Below are positions 36,173 to 44,215 of a stretch of 64,000 nucleotides of DNA, in pieces. The stretch is from Nocardia cyriacigeorgica NBRC 100375. GTDB taxonomy: Bacteria; Actinomycetota; Actinomycetes; Mycobacteriales; Mycobacteriaceae. Below the pieces are notes generated by a model. It did no database searches and had not been told where the DNA came from. It was given only the letters and a program-made list of their open reading frames with translations. The DNA lies in assembly GCF_000308555.1 (NCBI RefSeq), contig NZ_BAFY01000199.1, positions 1-64,000 on the forward strand, written 5' to 3'. Position 1 is the stretch's first letter. Each line of letters opens with the position of its first letter. Made by a program: the position numbers and the translations under genes.

Positions 36173-36218
36173 CAGCGCACCTCCTGTCTCCGGGGCGGGT
36201 GGGGTCGGGCGGGCGGCG

Positions 36219-37424
36219 TCATCGGGGCCGCACCGAGATCGGCAGCCGGGCGAACCCGCGCACATTGGTCGAATGCACCCGCTCGACCTCCGGCTCGTGC
36301 ACCTCGTAGCTGCGCGTGCGGGTGGCGAATTCCTCGAGCGCGACGGTCGCCTCCAGGCGCGCCAGATGCGCGCCGAGGCAGAAGTGCACGCCCGCACCGA
36401 AACTCACCAGCGAGCCCTTGTCGTTGCGTTCGATGCGGTAACTGTCGGCGTCTTCGAACACCTCGGAATCGCGGTTGGCCGAACCGATCGCCAGCAGCAC
36501 CTTCGCTCCCGCCGGGATGACGCCGCCGTGCAGCGGAATGTCGACGGTGGCGGTGCGCGCCACGATCTGGCTCGAGGTGTCGTAGCGCAGGGTCTCCTCG
36601 ACCCAATCCGGGACCAGCCCCGGGTCGGCGGCGACCTTGGCGTACTCGCCCGGGTTGTGTGCGCCCCAGTACAGCGCGTTGCCGAGCAGTTTGGTGGTGG
36701 TCTCGTTGCCCGCGACCACCATCAGGAACATGAAGCCGATGATTTCCTGATCGGTGAGCCGGTCGCCGTCGATCTCGGCGTCCAGCAGCGCGGAGGTGAG
36801 ATCGTCGAGCGGCTGCTTGCGGCGCTGGGCGACCATCTCGGTGTAGTAGCCGATCAACGCGACCGAGGCCTCGATGGCACCCATCGGCACATCGAGCACA
36901 CCGTCCTCGCGGTGCACCACCAGGTCGGCGAGGCGGCGGATCTCGGCGCGGTCGGCGGCGGGCACCCCGAGCATCTCGGAGATGACATCCATCGGCAGTT
37001 TGCCCGCGAAATCCTCGATCCAGTCGAGCTTCTCGCCCGCGAAGCCGGGTTCCAGGTGTTCGAGGGTGAGTTCGCGGATCCGGTCGGTCATCTCGGCGAC
37101 GCGTTTGGGCGTGAATCCTTTGAACACCAGCCGCCGCATCCGCATGTGCCGCGGATCGTCCATGGCCAGGAACGACATCACGTGATGGGCGTGCGGCCCC
37201 CACGCGGCGGGATCCAGCGATACCCCGTTGGCGCTGGAGAGCCGGGTGGCGTCGCGGAAGCCGGCGAAGACGTCGGCGTGCCGGGACAGCGCCCAGAAAT
37301 CCAGGTCGGGGTTGTAGTACAGCGGCGCTTCGGTGCGCAGCCGCCGGTACACGGGGTAGGGATCCTCGTGGAAGGCGTAGTCATAGGGATCGAAGATCAG
37401 TGGTTCCACCGACGCGGCCGTCAT
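36219..37424 (-). CDS. cyp123: Cytochrome P450 CYP123
   Basis: A 401-residue P450 nearly colinear with M. tuberculosis CYP123 (Rv0766c): D-P-Y-D-Y-x-F-H-E-D-P-Y-P, KLPMDVISEMLGVP, I-helix V-A-G-N-E-T-T-T-K, ETLRYDTSSQI for ExxR, and F-G-A-G-V-H-F-C-L-G with the cysteine near 349, ending NVRGFARLPISV. The substrate is unknown even in M. tuberculosis. It is the first gene of the leftward operon and lies downstream of operator and promoter at 37499-37541. ATG 37424 is chosen because GAGG sits upstream at workable distance; GTG 37433 is too close to it. Confidence 0.93.
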   Translation of the reverse strand: MTAASVEPLIFDPYDYAFHEDPYPVYRRLRTEAPLYYNPDLDFWALSRHADVFAGFRDATRLSSANGVSLDPAAWGPHAHHVMSFLAMDDPRHMRMRRLVFKGFTPKRVAEMTDRIRELTLEHLEPGFAGEKLDWIEDFAGKLPMDVISEMLGVPAADRAEIRRLADLVVHREDGVLDVPMGAIEASVALIGYYTEMVAQRRKQPLDDLTSALLDAEIDGDRLTDQEIIGFMFLMVVAGNETTTKLLGNALYWGAHNPGEYAKVAADPGLVPDWVEETLRYDTSSQIVARTATVDIPLHGGVIPAGAKVLLAIGSANRDSEVFEDADSYRIERNDKGSLVSFGAGVHFCLGAHLARLEATVALEEFATRTRSYEVHEPEVERVHSTNVRGFARLPISVRPR

Positions 37425-37498
37425 CGCGCCCACCTCGCATTCGATAACCAGTTCTCCGCTGAGATCCGGCCGTCACCGTCCGGTAGAGACACATAGCT

Positions 37499-37515
37499 GG
37501 ACATGTGTCTGGACG
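37499..37515 (-). promoter_or_regulatory. Operator of the cyp123 operon
   Basis: On the minus strand CGTCCAGACACATGTCC, 16 of 17 positions of the cluster motif. It overlaps the -10 of the leftward promoter and lies 75 bases before CYP123. Confidence 0.7.
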
Positions 37516-37541
37516 GTACCAGCGTCCCGGCCCGCCGACAA
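37513..37541 (-). promoter_or_regulatory. Candidate promoter of the cyp123 operon
   Basis: Minus-strand TTGTCG (37541-37536), 17-base spacer, TACCGT (37518-37513). The -10 runs into the operator exactly as in front of cyp51. Confidence 0.5.
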
Positions 37542-37649
37542 CGATTCCGGTGGTTTAGCCAGCATGATCGCCATTGCCGCACCGTCGTCGATATCTCAGC
37601 GAGTTCAGGTCCTTCGACTGCGGCCCATCGACCGGGCCGGCGGATTTTC

Positions 37650-37663
37650 TAGAACAAGTTCTT
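37650..37663. promoter_or_regulatory. KstR-like box TAGAACAAGTTCTT
   Basis: This 14-mer fits the published KstR pattern TnnAACnnGTTnnA at every fixed base except the last (T for A) and has a perfect AGAAC/GTTCT core. KstR is the TetR-type repressor released by cholesterol-derived CoA esters in mycobacteria and rhodococci. The box overlaps the -35 of the aldehyde dehydrogenase promoter. No kstR gene is in the window. Confidence 0.7.
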
Positions 37664-37691
37664 GCCTAACCGAAAGAACCCGGACTATATT
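37662..37691 (+). promoter_or_regulatory. Candidate promoter of the aldehyde dehydrogenase operon
   Basis: TTGCCT (37662-37667), 18-base spacer, TATATT (37686-37691). The -35 overlaps the KstR-like box, and the start point would fall just before the operator at 37701. Confidence 0.6.
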
Positions 37692-37700
37692 CCGTACACC

Positions 37701-37717
37701 TGTCCAGACACGTACGG
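37701..37717 (+). promoter_or_regulatory. Operator of the aldehyde dehydrogenase operon
   Basis: TGTCCAGACACGTACGG matches the first 13 bases of the cluster motif but diverges at the 3' end. It lies between the -10 and the ATG at 37726. Confidence 0.6.
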
Positions 37718-37725
37718 AGTCGACT

Positions 37726-39204
37726 ATGAACAGTCTGCTGTCCGCAGACGGTGCTCCCTTGCTGATCGGCGGAAAGCTGATCGATCGAGGCGGCGCCGGC
37801 GTCTTCAGCACCGTGAATCCGGCGACCGAGGAGGAACTCGGGCACGCCGCCGATGCCGACGCCGCCGATATGGACGCCGCCATCGCCGCCGCCCGCACGG
37901 CCTTCGACACCACCGACTGGTCCCGCGACCACGCCTTCCGCGCGCACTGCCTCACTCAGCTGCGCACCGCGCTCCAGGACAATGTCGAACAGCTGCGCGA
38001 GATCACAGTCGCCGAGGCGGGCGCTCCCATCATGTTCACCCGCGGACCGCAGCTGGAAGGCCCGATCGCCGATCTGGACTTCGCCGCGAAGCTGGCCGAG
38101 ACCTACACCTGGGAAACCGATCTCGGCGTCGCCGCGCCGATGGGCATCAGCAGCCGCCGGATACTGCGGCGAGAGGCGACCGGCGTGGTCGGCGCCATCA
38201 CGCCGTGGAACTTCCCGCACCAGATCAATTTCGCCAAGCTGGGTCCGGCACTGGCGGCAGGCAATACCGTCGTGCTCAAGCCAGCGCCGGACACCCCGTG
38301 GTGCGCGTCAGCGGTCGGCCGGATCATCGCCGAGCACACCGATATCCCGGCCGGCGTGGTGAACATCGTGACCTCCGATGATCACAGTCTCGGCGCACAG
38401 CTGAGCTCGGACCCGCGCGTCGACATGGTGAGCTTCACCGGTTCCACCGCCACCGGTCGCGCCGTGATGACGGCCGCCGCTGCCACCATCAAGAAGACCT
38501 TCCTCGAACTCGGCGGTAAATCGGCGGCCATCGTGCTCGACGACGCCGACATCGGCGCGGCCGTCGGCGTCACCGCCTTCTCGGTGTGTGTGCACGCCGG
38601 ACAGGGCTGTGCGCTGACCACCAGGCTGCTGGTTCCCCGCGCTGCCTACGAGCAGGCCGTCCAGATCGCCGCGACCACCATGGGCGGCATCGTCCCCGGT
38701 GATCCGTCCGCGCCCGGCACCGTCTGCGGGCCGCTCATCTCGGCCCGGCAGCGCGAGCGGGTGGAACGCTATCTGGCGATCGCCCGCGACGAGGGCGGGC
38801 GCATCGTGACCGGTGGTGGCCGCCCGGCCGGACGCGACCGCGGCTACTTCATCGAACCGACGCTCATCGCCGACGTCGCCGCCGACTCCACCATCGCCAC
38901 CGAAGAGATCTTCGGCCCGGTGCTCGTGGTGATCCCCTACGACGGCGACGACGACGCCATCCGCCTGGCCAACGACTCCCCCTACGGCCTATCCGGTGCG
39001 GTGTGGGGCACCGATCCGGACCGCATCCGCCGCGTCACCGACGGCGTACGCACCGGAACCCTCGGCGTCAACGGCGGCATCTGGTACTCCGCCGACGCAC
39101 CGTTCGGCGGTTACAAGCAGTCCGGGATCGGGCGTGAAATGGGCGTGGCGGGCTTCGAGGAATACCTGGAAACCAAGCTCATCGCCACCGCCGAACCCAG
39201 CTGA
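37726..39204 (+). CDS. Aldehyde dehydrogenase (Rv0768/AldA-like)
   Basis: A 492-residue NAD(P)-dependent aldehyde dehydrogenase. Catalytic glutamate is in L-E-L-G-G-K-S, the nucleophilic cysteine in A-G-Q-G-C-A-L, the oxyanion Asn in T-P-W-N-F-P, and E-I-F-G-P-V is present. It oxidises an aldehyde to an acid, plausibly an intermediate from P450 hydroxylation. Gene order (aldehyde dehydrogenase, SDR, 3-HIBDH-like, CMD) matches Rv0768-Rv0771. GGAG lies six bases before the ATG. It leads the rightward operon and is apparently under both a KstR-like box and the cluster operator. Confidence 0.92.
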   Translation: MNSLLSADGAPLLIGGKLIDRGGAGVFSTVNPATEEELGHAADADAADMDAAIAAARTAFDTTDWSRDHAFRAHCLTQLRTALQDNVEQLREITVAEAGAPIMFTRGPQLEGPIADLDFAAKLAETYTWETDLGVAAPMGISSRRILRREATGVVGAITPWNFPHQINFAKLGPALAAGNTVVLKPAPDTPWCASAVGRIIAEHTDIPAGVVNIVTSDDHSLGAQLSSDPRVDMVSFTGSTATGRAVMTAAAATIKKTFLELGGKSAAIVLDDADIGAAVGVTAFSVCVHAGQGCALTTRLLVPRAAYEQAVQIAATTMGGIVPGDPSAPGTVCGPLISARQRERVERYLAIARDEGGRIVTGGGRPAGRDRGYFIEPTLIADVAADSTIATEEIFGPVLVVIPYDGDDDAIRLANDSPYGLSGAVWGTDPDRIRRVTDGVRTGTLGVNGGIWYSADAPFGGYKQSGIGREMGVAGFEEYLETKLIATAEPS

Positions 39205-39235
39205 CCGCCACCATCACCTATCAGGAGCACCCATC

Positions 39236-39988
39236 ATGGTCCGTTTCACCGGAAAGTCGGCCATCGTCACCGGAGCCGCGCGTGGCATCGGTGCCGCCTA
39301 CGCGCAGGCCCTGGCCGCCGAGGGGGCCAATGTCGTGGTCGCCGACCGCAATACCGAACTCGGCACGGCGGTCGCGGAAAAGATCGTGGCCGACGGCGGC
39401 TCGGCGGTCTTCGCCGAGGTCGACGTCTCCGACCCCGAATCCGCCACGGCGCTGGCCGATTTCACGGTCGCCGAATTCGGCGGCATCGATCACCTGGTCA
39501 ACAATGCCGCCATCTACGGCGACATGAAGCTGGATCTGCTGCTCACCGTGCCGTGGGACTACTACCAGCGGTTCATGAACGTCAACCTCAACGGCGCGCT
39601 GATCATGACGCGCGCGGTCTGGCAGCACATGGCCGCCCGCGGCGGCGGGTCGATCGTCAACCAGTCCTCCACCGCGGCCTGGGTGTACTCCGGGTTCTAC
39701 GGGCTGGCGAAGGTCGGCATCAACGGACTGACCCAGCAGCTGGCCTTCGAGCTCGGTGGTTCGAAGATCCGAATCAATGCCATCGCGCCAGGACCTATTG
39801 ATACCGAAGCCACCAAAACGGTGACGCCGGGTGTCATCGTCGAGGACATGATCAAGCGGCTGCCGCTCAAGCGGATGGGTACCCCGGAAGATCTGGTCGG
39901 CGCCTGCCTGTACCTGCTGTCGGACGAGGCGAGCTGGGTCACCGGGCAGATCTTCAATGTCGATGGCGGGCAGGTGTTCCGGTCGTGA
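39236..39988 (+). CDS. Short-chain dehydrogenase/reductase (Rv0769-like)
   Basis: A 250-residue classical SDR: cofactor loop G-A-A-R-G-I-G-A-A, A-D-R-N after strand two (NAD-type Asp), N-N-A-A-I-Y, catalytic Ser in N-Q-S-S-T-A and Y-G-L-A-K (Tyr/Lys), ending W-V-T-G-Q-I-F-N-V-D-G-G. Such enzymes oxidise secondary alcohols or reduce ketones. AGGAG precedes the ATG. It sits 31 bases after the aldehyde dehydrogenase and its stop overlaps the next gene's start (GTGA). Confidence 0.92.
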   Translation: MVRFTGKSAIVTGAARGIGAAYAQALAAEGANVVVADRNTELGTAVAEKIVADGGSAVFAEVDVSDPESATALADFTVAEFGGIDHLVNNAAIYGDMKLDLLLTVPWDYYQRFMNVNLNGALIMTRAVWQHMAARGGGSIVNQSSTAAWVYSGFYGLAKVGINGLTQQLAFELGGSKIRINAIAPGPIDTEATKTVTPGVIVEDMIKRLPLKRMGTPEDLVGACLYLLSDEASWVTGQIFNVDGGQVFRS

Positions 39989-40887
39989 ACGCCACGGCGG
40001 ACGGCGCCAGGATCGGCTTCATCGGCCTGGGGAGCATGGGCGCCCCGATGGCGAAGCGGCTGCTCGAATGGCCGGGCGGGCTCACCGTCTGCGATACCCG
40101 CGCCGAGGCGGTGGCGCCGTTCACCGACGCCGGCGCCGAATCCGCGTCCTCGGCCGCCGAACTCGCGGCCAAGTGCGCGGTGATCTCGGTGGTCGTGGTC
40201 GACGACGGACAGGTTCGCCAGGTGGTGACCGGTCCGGGCGGACTGTTGGAGACCGCGGCGCCCGGCACCGTCGTCGCGGTGCACTCCACGATCAGCGATT
40301 CGACGGCGGTCGAACTGGCCGCCCGGTGCGCCGAGCGCGGGGTGGAACTGGTCGACGCGCCCGTCAGCGGTGGCGCGCCGGGCGCGAACCGGGGTGCGCT
40401 GGCGGTGATGGTCGGCGGCAGCGAGGCCGCCTTCGCCCGGGTGCGCGAACCATTCGGTTGTTTCGGCGACCTCATCGTGCACGCGGGGCCGGTGGGCGCG
40501 GGCACCCGAATGAAGCTGGCCCGCAACCTGGTTCATTTCGTCGCCTTCACCGCGGCCACCGAGGCCCAGCGACTGGCCGAGGCGGCCGGACTCGATATCA
40601 CCACCCTCGGCAAGGTGGTCCGCCATTCCGATGCCGTGACCGGCGGGCCCGGCGCGATCATGCTGCGCGAGCGCACCGGTCCGATCGCCGAGGGCGACTT
40701 CTGGCTGCCGATCATGGGTCACGTGCGCGATCTCGGCGACAAGGATCTGGCCTTGGCGCTGGATCTCGGCCGCCGCCTCGGCATCGACCTGCCGCTGGCC
40801 GCGCTGGCTCGCGAGCATCTCGGGCCGGGTCTGGGAGTACCACGAGCCGCCGCGCTCGATGAGCAGACCGAGCAGGACAGCCGATGA
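39985..40887 (+). CDS. 3-hydroxyisobutyrate dehydrogenase-like NAD(P) oxidoreductase
   Basis: A 300-residue beta-hydroxyacid dehydrogenase. The Rossmann motif is F-I-G-L-G-S-M-G-A-P-M-A, substrate segment V-D-A-P-V-S-G-G-A-P-G-A, and catalytic lysine region G-A-G-T-R-M-K-L-A-R-N. The family oxidises beta-hydroxyacids such as 3-hydroxyisobutyrate and tartronate. It corresponds to Rv0770. GTG 39985 overlaps the SDR stop, so it is translated with it. The substrate here is probably a hydroxy-acid fragment or a sterol-derived acid, which the sequence cannot tell. Confidence 0.88.
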   Translation: MNATADGARIGFIGLGSMGAPMAKRLLEWPGGLTVCDTRAEAVAPFTDAGAESASSAAELAAKCAVISVVVVDDGQVRQVVTGPGGLLETAAPGTVVAVHSTISDSTAVELAARCAERGVELVDAPVSGGAPGANRGALAVMVGGSEAAFARVREPFGCFGDLIVHAGPVGAGTRMKLARNLVHFVAFTAATEAQRLAEAAGLDITTLGKVVRHSDAVTGGPGAIMLRERTGPIAEGDFWLPIMGHVRDLGDKDLALALDLGRRLGIDLPLAALAREHLGPGLGVPRAAALDEQTEQDSR

Positions 40888-40954
40888 GCTCGACAGCGAT
40901 TCACGCGCCCGCGCCATCGGACGCCGCGGCCCCCGCCGAAGAGGAGATGAGCAG

Positions 40955-41389
40955 ATGAACGAGCCGACCACCGACGCGACCGAACCCACGCTGCGCGAAC
41001 GCGGCCTGGCGAAGATGGAGGAGGTGTACGGCACCCCGTTCCAGGACTATCCCAGCGATCATTTCGCGATGACGGCCGATCACCTGTTCGCCAACGTCTG
41101 GTCCAGGCCCGGATTGAGCATCCGCGACCGCAGGCTGGTGCTGCTCGGCGCGCTCACCGCCCAGGGCCTGATGGACACCGCGGCCATCCAGATCGGCGCG
41201 GCCCTGCGCAACGGAGAACTCACCGAGGAGGAACTGCACGAGATCGCGCTGTTCCTGTGCCACTACATCGGCTGGCCGACCGGAAGCAAGTTCGACATCT
41301 CGGTCACCACGATCGTGGGCCAGCAGAAGAAGGCCGCGCGGGACAAGCAGAAACGGCAGGACTCATCCGCCGAACCGCCGACGTCATGA
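40955..41389 (+). CDS. Carboxymuconolactone decarboxylase-like protein (Rv0771-like)
   Basis: A 144-residue all-helical CMD/AhpD-fold protein with D-R-R-L-V-L-L-G-A-L-T-A-Q-G and E-L-H-E-I-A-L-F-L-C-H-Y-I-G-W-P. It has only one cysteine in the active-site helix and no C-x-x-C, so it is not an AhpD peroxidase; it is closer to gamma-carboxymuconolactone decarboxylase or a related hydrolase. GAGGAG lies eight bases before ATG 40955. Last of the four genes matching Rv0768-Rv0771. Confidence 0.85.
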   Translation: MNEPTTDATEPTLRERGLAKMEEVYGTPFQDYPSDHFAMTADHLFANVWSRPGLSIRDRRLVLLGALTAQGLMDTAAIQIGAALRNGELTEEELHEIALFLCHYIGWPTGSKFDISVTTIVGQQKKAARDKQKRQDSSAEPPTS

Positions 41390-41539
41390 GACTGCCGCGC
41401 CGCGACCTCGCGCCACACAGTGGGACAAGCCCTGGACACGCGGCGGCCAAGCCAACACGATGGCTCGCATCGCCACTCGCGACCTCGGTGCGCACCCTTC
41501 CGGCCTGCGCGGACACAGATTTTGTGAGGAGTACACAGC

Positions 41540-43012
41540 ATGGCTGAATCGACACCGACCACCGTCCGCCCGCTGCCGGTGACGGAGGTGGCGAGCTGGG
41601 ATCACGCGGCCGACGTCGTCGTCGCCGGGTACGGCATCGCCGGGGTCTGCGCCGCCATCGAGGCCGCGCGGGCCGGGGCGAGCGTGCTGATCCTGGAACG
41701 CACCGGCGGCTGGGGTGGGGCCGCCGCGCTGGCCGGCGGGTTCATCTACCTCGGCGGCGGCACCCCGTTGCAGCGGGCGCTCGGCTTCGACGACACCCCG
41801 GAGAACATGGCAAAATTCCTGCTCGCCGCGCTCGGGCCGGGTGCGGATCGGGACAAGATCGTCGACTACTGCGAGGGCAGCGTCGAACACTACGAGTGGC
41901 TGGTGGCCAACGGGGTGCCGTTCCGTGAGGCGTTCTGGGCCGAACCCGGCTGGGAGCCGCCGCACGACGAGGGGCTGATGTACACCGGCGGGGAGAACGC
42001 GGCGCCGTTCAACACCATCGCCGAACCCGCCCCGCGCGGCCATGTACCGCAGATGGCCGATAAGCGCACCGGCGAGAAGGGCGGCGGCTACATGCTGATG
42101 AAGCCGCTGGCCGAGACCGCCGAAAAGCTCGGCGTCGGCGTCGAATACGACATGCGGATCCAGCGCCTGGTGGTCGACGGCGAGCGGGTCGTCGGTGTGA
42201 TCGCCAAACGCTACGGCGAACAGGTCGCGATCCGAGCCGAGCGCGGTGTGGTGCTTGCCACCGGTAGCTTCGCCTACCAGCAGCAGATGATCGAGGGGTA
42301 CGCACCGCGGTTGATCGGCCGGCCCGCCGCCGCCATCGAGGAACACGACGGCATCGGCATCCGGGTGGCCCAGGCCCTCGGCGCCGAACTGGCCCATATG
42401 GACGCCACCGAGGTCGCGTTCTTCGGCGATCCGCAGATGCTCGCGCGCGGCATCCTCGTCAACGGGCGTGGTCAGCGCTACATCGCCGAGGACACCTACC
42501 CCGGCCGCATCGGCCAGGCCACCCTGATCCAGCAGGACAATCAGGCCTATCTGATCATCGGCGAGGCCGCCTACGAACAGGCGCTGACCACCGAGACGTC
42601 CACGCCGTTCTTCCGCCAACCACCCACCTGGGCCGCGGAATCGGTCGCCGAACTCGAATCCGAGATCGGGCTGCCCGCAGGCGCGCTCACCTCGACGGTG
42701 GAGGTGTACAACCGGCATGCCGCCGAGGGTGCCGATCCGCTGCTCGGGAAGAAACCGGAGTGGGTGACGCCGATCGAGGGTGCCGTCGCGGGCTTCGATA
42801 TGCGCGGATTCACGGCGGGATTCACCCTCGGCGGACTGCGCACCGACCTGGACAGCCGGGTGCTGCACGTCGACGGACAACCCATCGCGGGCCTGTACGC
42901 GGCCGGGCGCTGCACCTCCGGGATCTGCGCGGGCGGCTACGTCAGCGGGGCCTCGCTCGGCGACGGCAGCTTCTACGGGCGCCGCGCGGGCATCGCCGCG
43001 GCCAAGAGCTGA
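41540..43012 (+). CDS. FAD-dependent dehydrogenase, 3-ketosteroid-dehydrogenase/fumarate-reductase type
   Basis: A 490-residue flavoprotein. The FAD-binding G-Y-G-I-A-G-V-C-A-A-I-E-A-A is at about 33-46, V-V-L-A-T-G-S-F-A in the middle, and the C-terminal FAD motif reads G-L-Y-A-A-G-R-C-T-S-G-I-C-A-G-G-Y. The family includes 3-ketosteroid delta-1 and delta-4 dehydrogenases. The missing KstD tyrosine signatures mean delta-1 specificity is not proven. GTGAGGAG precedes the ATG. It lies 150 bases after the CMD gene; no terminator is seen between them, so it may extend the operon. Confidence 0.87.
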   Translation: MAESTPTTVRPLPVTEVASWDHAADVVVAGYGIAGVCAAIEAARAGASVLILERTGGWGGAAALAGGFIYLGGGTPLQRALGFDDTPENMAKFLLAALGPGADRDKIVDYCEGSVEHYEWLVANGVPFREAFWAEPGWEPPHDEGLMYTGGENAAPFNTIAEPAPRGHVPQMADKRTGEKGGGYMLMKPLAETAEKLGVGVEYDMRIQRLVVDGERVVGVIAKRYGEQVAIRAERGVVLATGSFAYQQQMIEGYAPRLIGRPAAAIEEHDGIGIRVAQALGAELAHMDATEVAFFGDPQMLARGILVNGRGQRYIAEDTYPGRIGQATLIQQDNQAYLIIGEAAYEQALTTETSTPFFRQPPTWAAESVAELESEIGLPAGALTSTVEVYNRHAAEGADPLLGKKPEWVTPIEGAVAGFDMRGFTAGFTLGGLRTDLDSRVLHVDGQPIAGLYAAGRCTSGICAGGYVSGASLGDGSFYGRRAGIAAAKS

Positions 43013-43017
43013 GAATG

Positions 43018-43037
43018 TAGTATCCAGACACATGTCC
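43018..43037 (+). promoter_or_regulatory. Operator and leaderless promoter of the TetR gene
   Basis: TATCCAGACACATGTCC (43021-43037) is the cluster motif with one change, and its ATG is the start codon of the regulator. A -10-like TAGTAT (43018-43023) lies nine bases before that ATG, as expected for a leaderless transcript. No Shine-Dalgarno is present. Confidence 0.65.
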
Positions 43038-43610
43038 GAAGGCGATTCCATCATCCTCGAGGCGACCCGGCGCCGCCTCACCGAGAAGCAGGCCGACACC
43101 GTCGACAAGCTGACCAAGGCGGCGGTGGAGGTACTCGCGCGCGAAGGATTCGCGGGGATGACCATCCGGATGGTCGCCGCGGCGGCCGGGGTCGGCACGG
43201 CCACCGCCTACACCTACTTCTCGTCCAAGGAACATCTGGTCGCCGAGATCTTCTGGCGGCGGCTGGCGGCCTCACCGTCGCCGGTCAGCGACGACCCCGA
43301 CCCCAAGGTCCGGGTGGTCGCCGAACTGCGCAATATCGCCATGCTCGTCGCCGACGAGCAGCAGGTGTCGGGCGCGGTGACCAGCGCGCTGCTGGGCCGC
43401 GACCCCGATGTGGCGCACCTGCGCGGGCGGATCGGCAGCGAGATCCGCAAACGAATCGTGCGCGCGCTGGGGCCCGACGCCGATGACGACGTCGTCGAAT
43501 CGCTGGAACTGCTCTACGCGGGCGCCCTGGTGCGCGCGGGCATGGGATACGGCTCCTACTCCGAAATCGCCGACCGCATCGAGAAATCCGCGCTGCTCAT
43601 CCTGGGCTGA
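43032..43610 (+). CDS. TetR-family regulator of the cyp51/cyp123 cluster
   Basis: A 192-residue TetR repressor. The helix-turn-helix spans about residues 22-65: A-R-E-G-F-A-G-M-T-I-R-M-V, A-A-A-A-G-V-G-T-A-T-A-Y-T-Y-F-S-S-K-E-H-L. The C-terminal ligand domain is helical and not recognisable by family. It lies inside the regulated cluster and its own start codon is covered by the cluster motif, so autorepression is likely and it is the best candidate to bind all five motif copies. The ligand is unknown, probably a steroid or its CoA ester. ATG 43032 is the only start that keeps the HTH intact and follows the -10. Confidence 0.9.
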   Translation: MSEGDSIILEATRRRLTEKQADTVDKLTKAAVEVLAREGFAGMTIRMVAAAAGVGTATAYTYFSSKEHLVAEIFWRRLAASPSPVSDDPDPKVRVVAELRNIAMLVADEQQVSGAVTSALLGRDPDVAHLRGRIGSEIRKRIVRALGPDADDDVVESLELLYAGALVRAGMGYGSYSEIADRIEKSALLILG

Positions 43611-43637
43611 GCCGACCCGACCTGAACGGAAACCGCT

Positions 43638-44114
43638 GTGCCGACCACACGCCCACCCAAGCTCGATTCACCGCTGGTGCCCAAGTTCATCAAACTCATG
43701 TCGCGCGCGCATGTGTGGCTGTACAAGCGCAGCGGCGGCCGGATCGGCAAGAACTGGCGGATCGGGGCCGCGTTCCGCAAACCCGCGCCCAATCTGCTGC
43801 TCGAACATCGAGGACGCAAGTCCGGCAAGCTGTTCACCACACCGCTGGTGTACCTGGTCGACGGCGCGAATCTGGTGGTGGTCGCCTCCCAGGGCGGGCT
43901 GCCGAACAATCCGCAGTGGTACCACAATCTGGTCGCCGATCCCGAGGCCGCGGTGCAGATCGGCACCGAACGCCGGCTGGTGCGAGCGCACGTCGCCGAC
44001 GACGCCGAGCGAGCCCGGTTGTGGCCGAAGCTGGTCGACCTGTACGCCGATTTCGACAGCTACCAGTCGTGGACCGACCGAAAGATTCCGGTGGTCGTCC
44101 TCGAACCCCGGTAA
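43638..44114 (+). CDS. DDN-type F420-dependent nitroreductase family protein
   Basis: A 158-residue split-beta-barrel protein of the deazaflavin-dependent nitroreductase (DDN) family: L-L-L-E-H-R-G-R-K-S-G-K, T-T-P-L-V-Y, V-V-V-A-S-Q-G-G, P-Q-W-Y-H-N-L. The RGRKSG and PxWYxNL segments bind F420 in relatives such as Rv3547. The physiological role is probably reduction of quinones or other electron-poor substrates. GTG 43638 follows the TetR stop by 27 bases, so it may be in the same transcript. Confidence 0.9.
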   Translation: MPTTRPPKLDSPLVPKFIKLMSRAHVWLYKRSGGRIGKNWRIGAAFRKPAPNLLLEHRGRKSGKLFTTPLVYLVDGANLVVVASQGGLPNNPQWYHNLVADPEAAVQIGTERRLVRAHVADDAERARLWPKLVDLYADFDSYQSWTDRKIPVVVLEPR

Positions 44115-44135
44115 TTCGGCCGAGCTGGGCGAGAA

Positions 44136-44153
44136 ATCCGACCGTAGTCGGAT
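44136..44153. terminator. Short hairpin after the DDN gene
   Basis: Seven-base arms ATCCGAC (44136-44142) and GTCGGAT (44147-44153) around CGTA, 22 bases after the DDN stop. It could end the operon or act in the leader of the molybdenum enzyme gene. Confidence 0.45.
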
Positions 44154-44215
44154 CTATGCGGCCCGTTCACCCGATAGCGTGGACTACGACGTCGACAGAA
44201 GGGGCGGGTTCATCG

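Noticed and set aside
41386-41547. 53-codon frame overlapping the CMD stop and the flavoprotein start
   Set aside because: Its overlap looks like coupling, but third-position GC is clearly lower than in true genes here and the flavoprotein has its own GTGAGGAG site.
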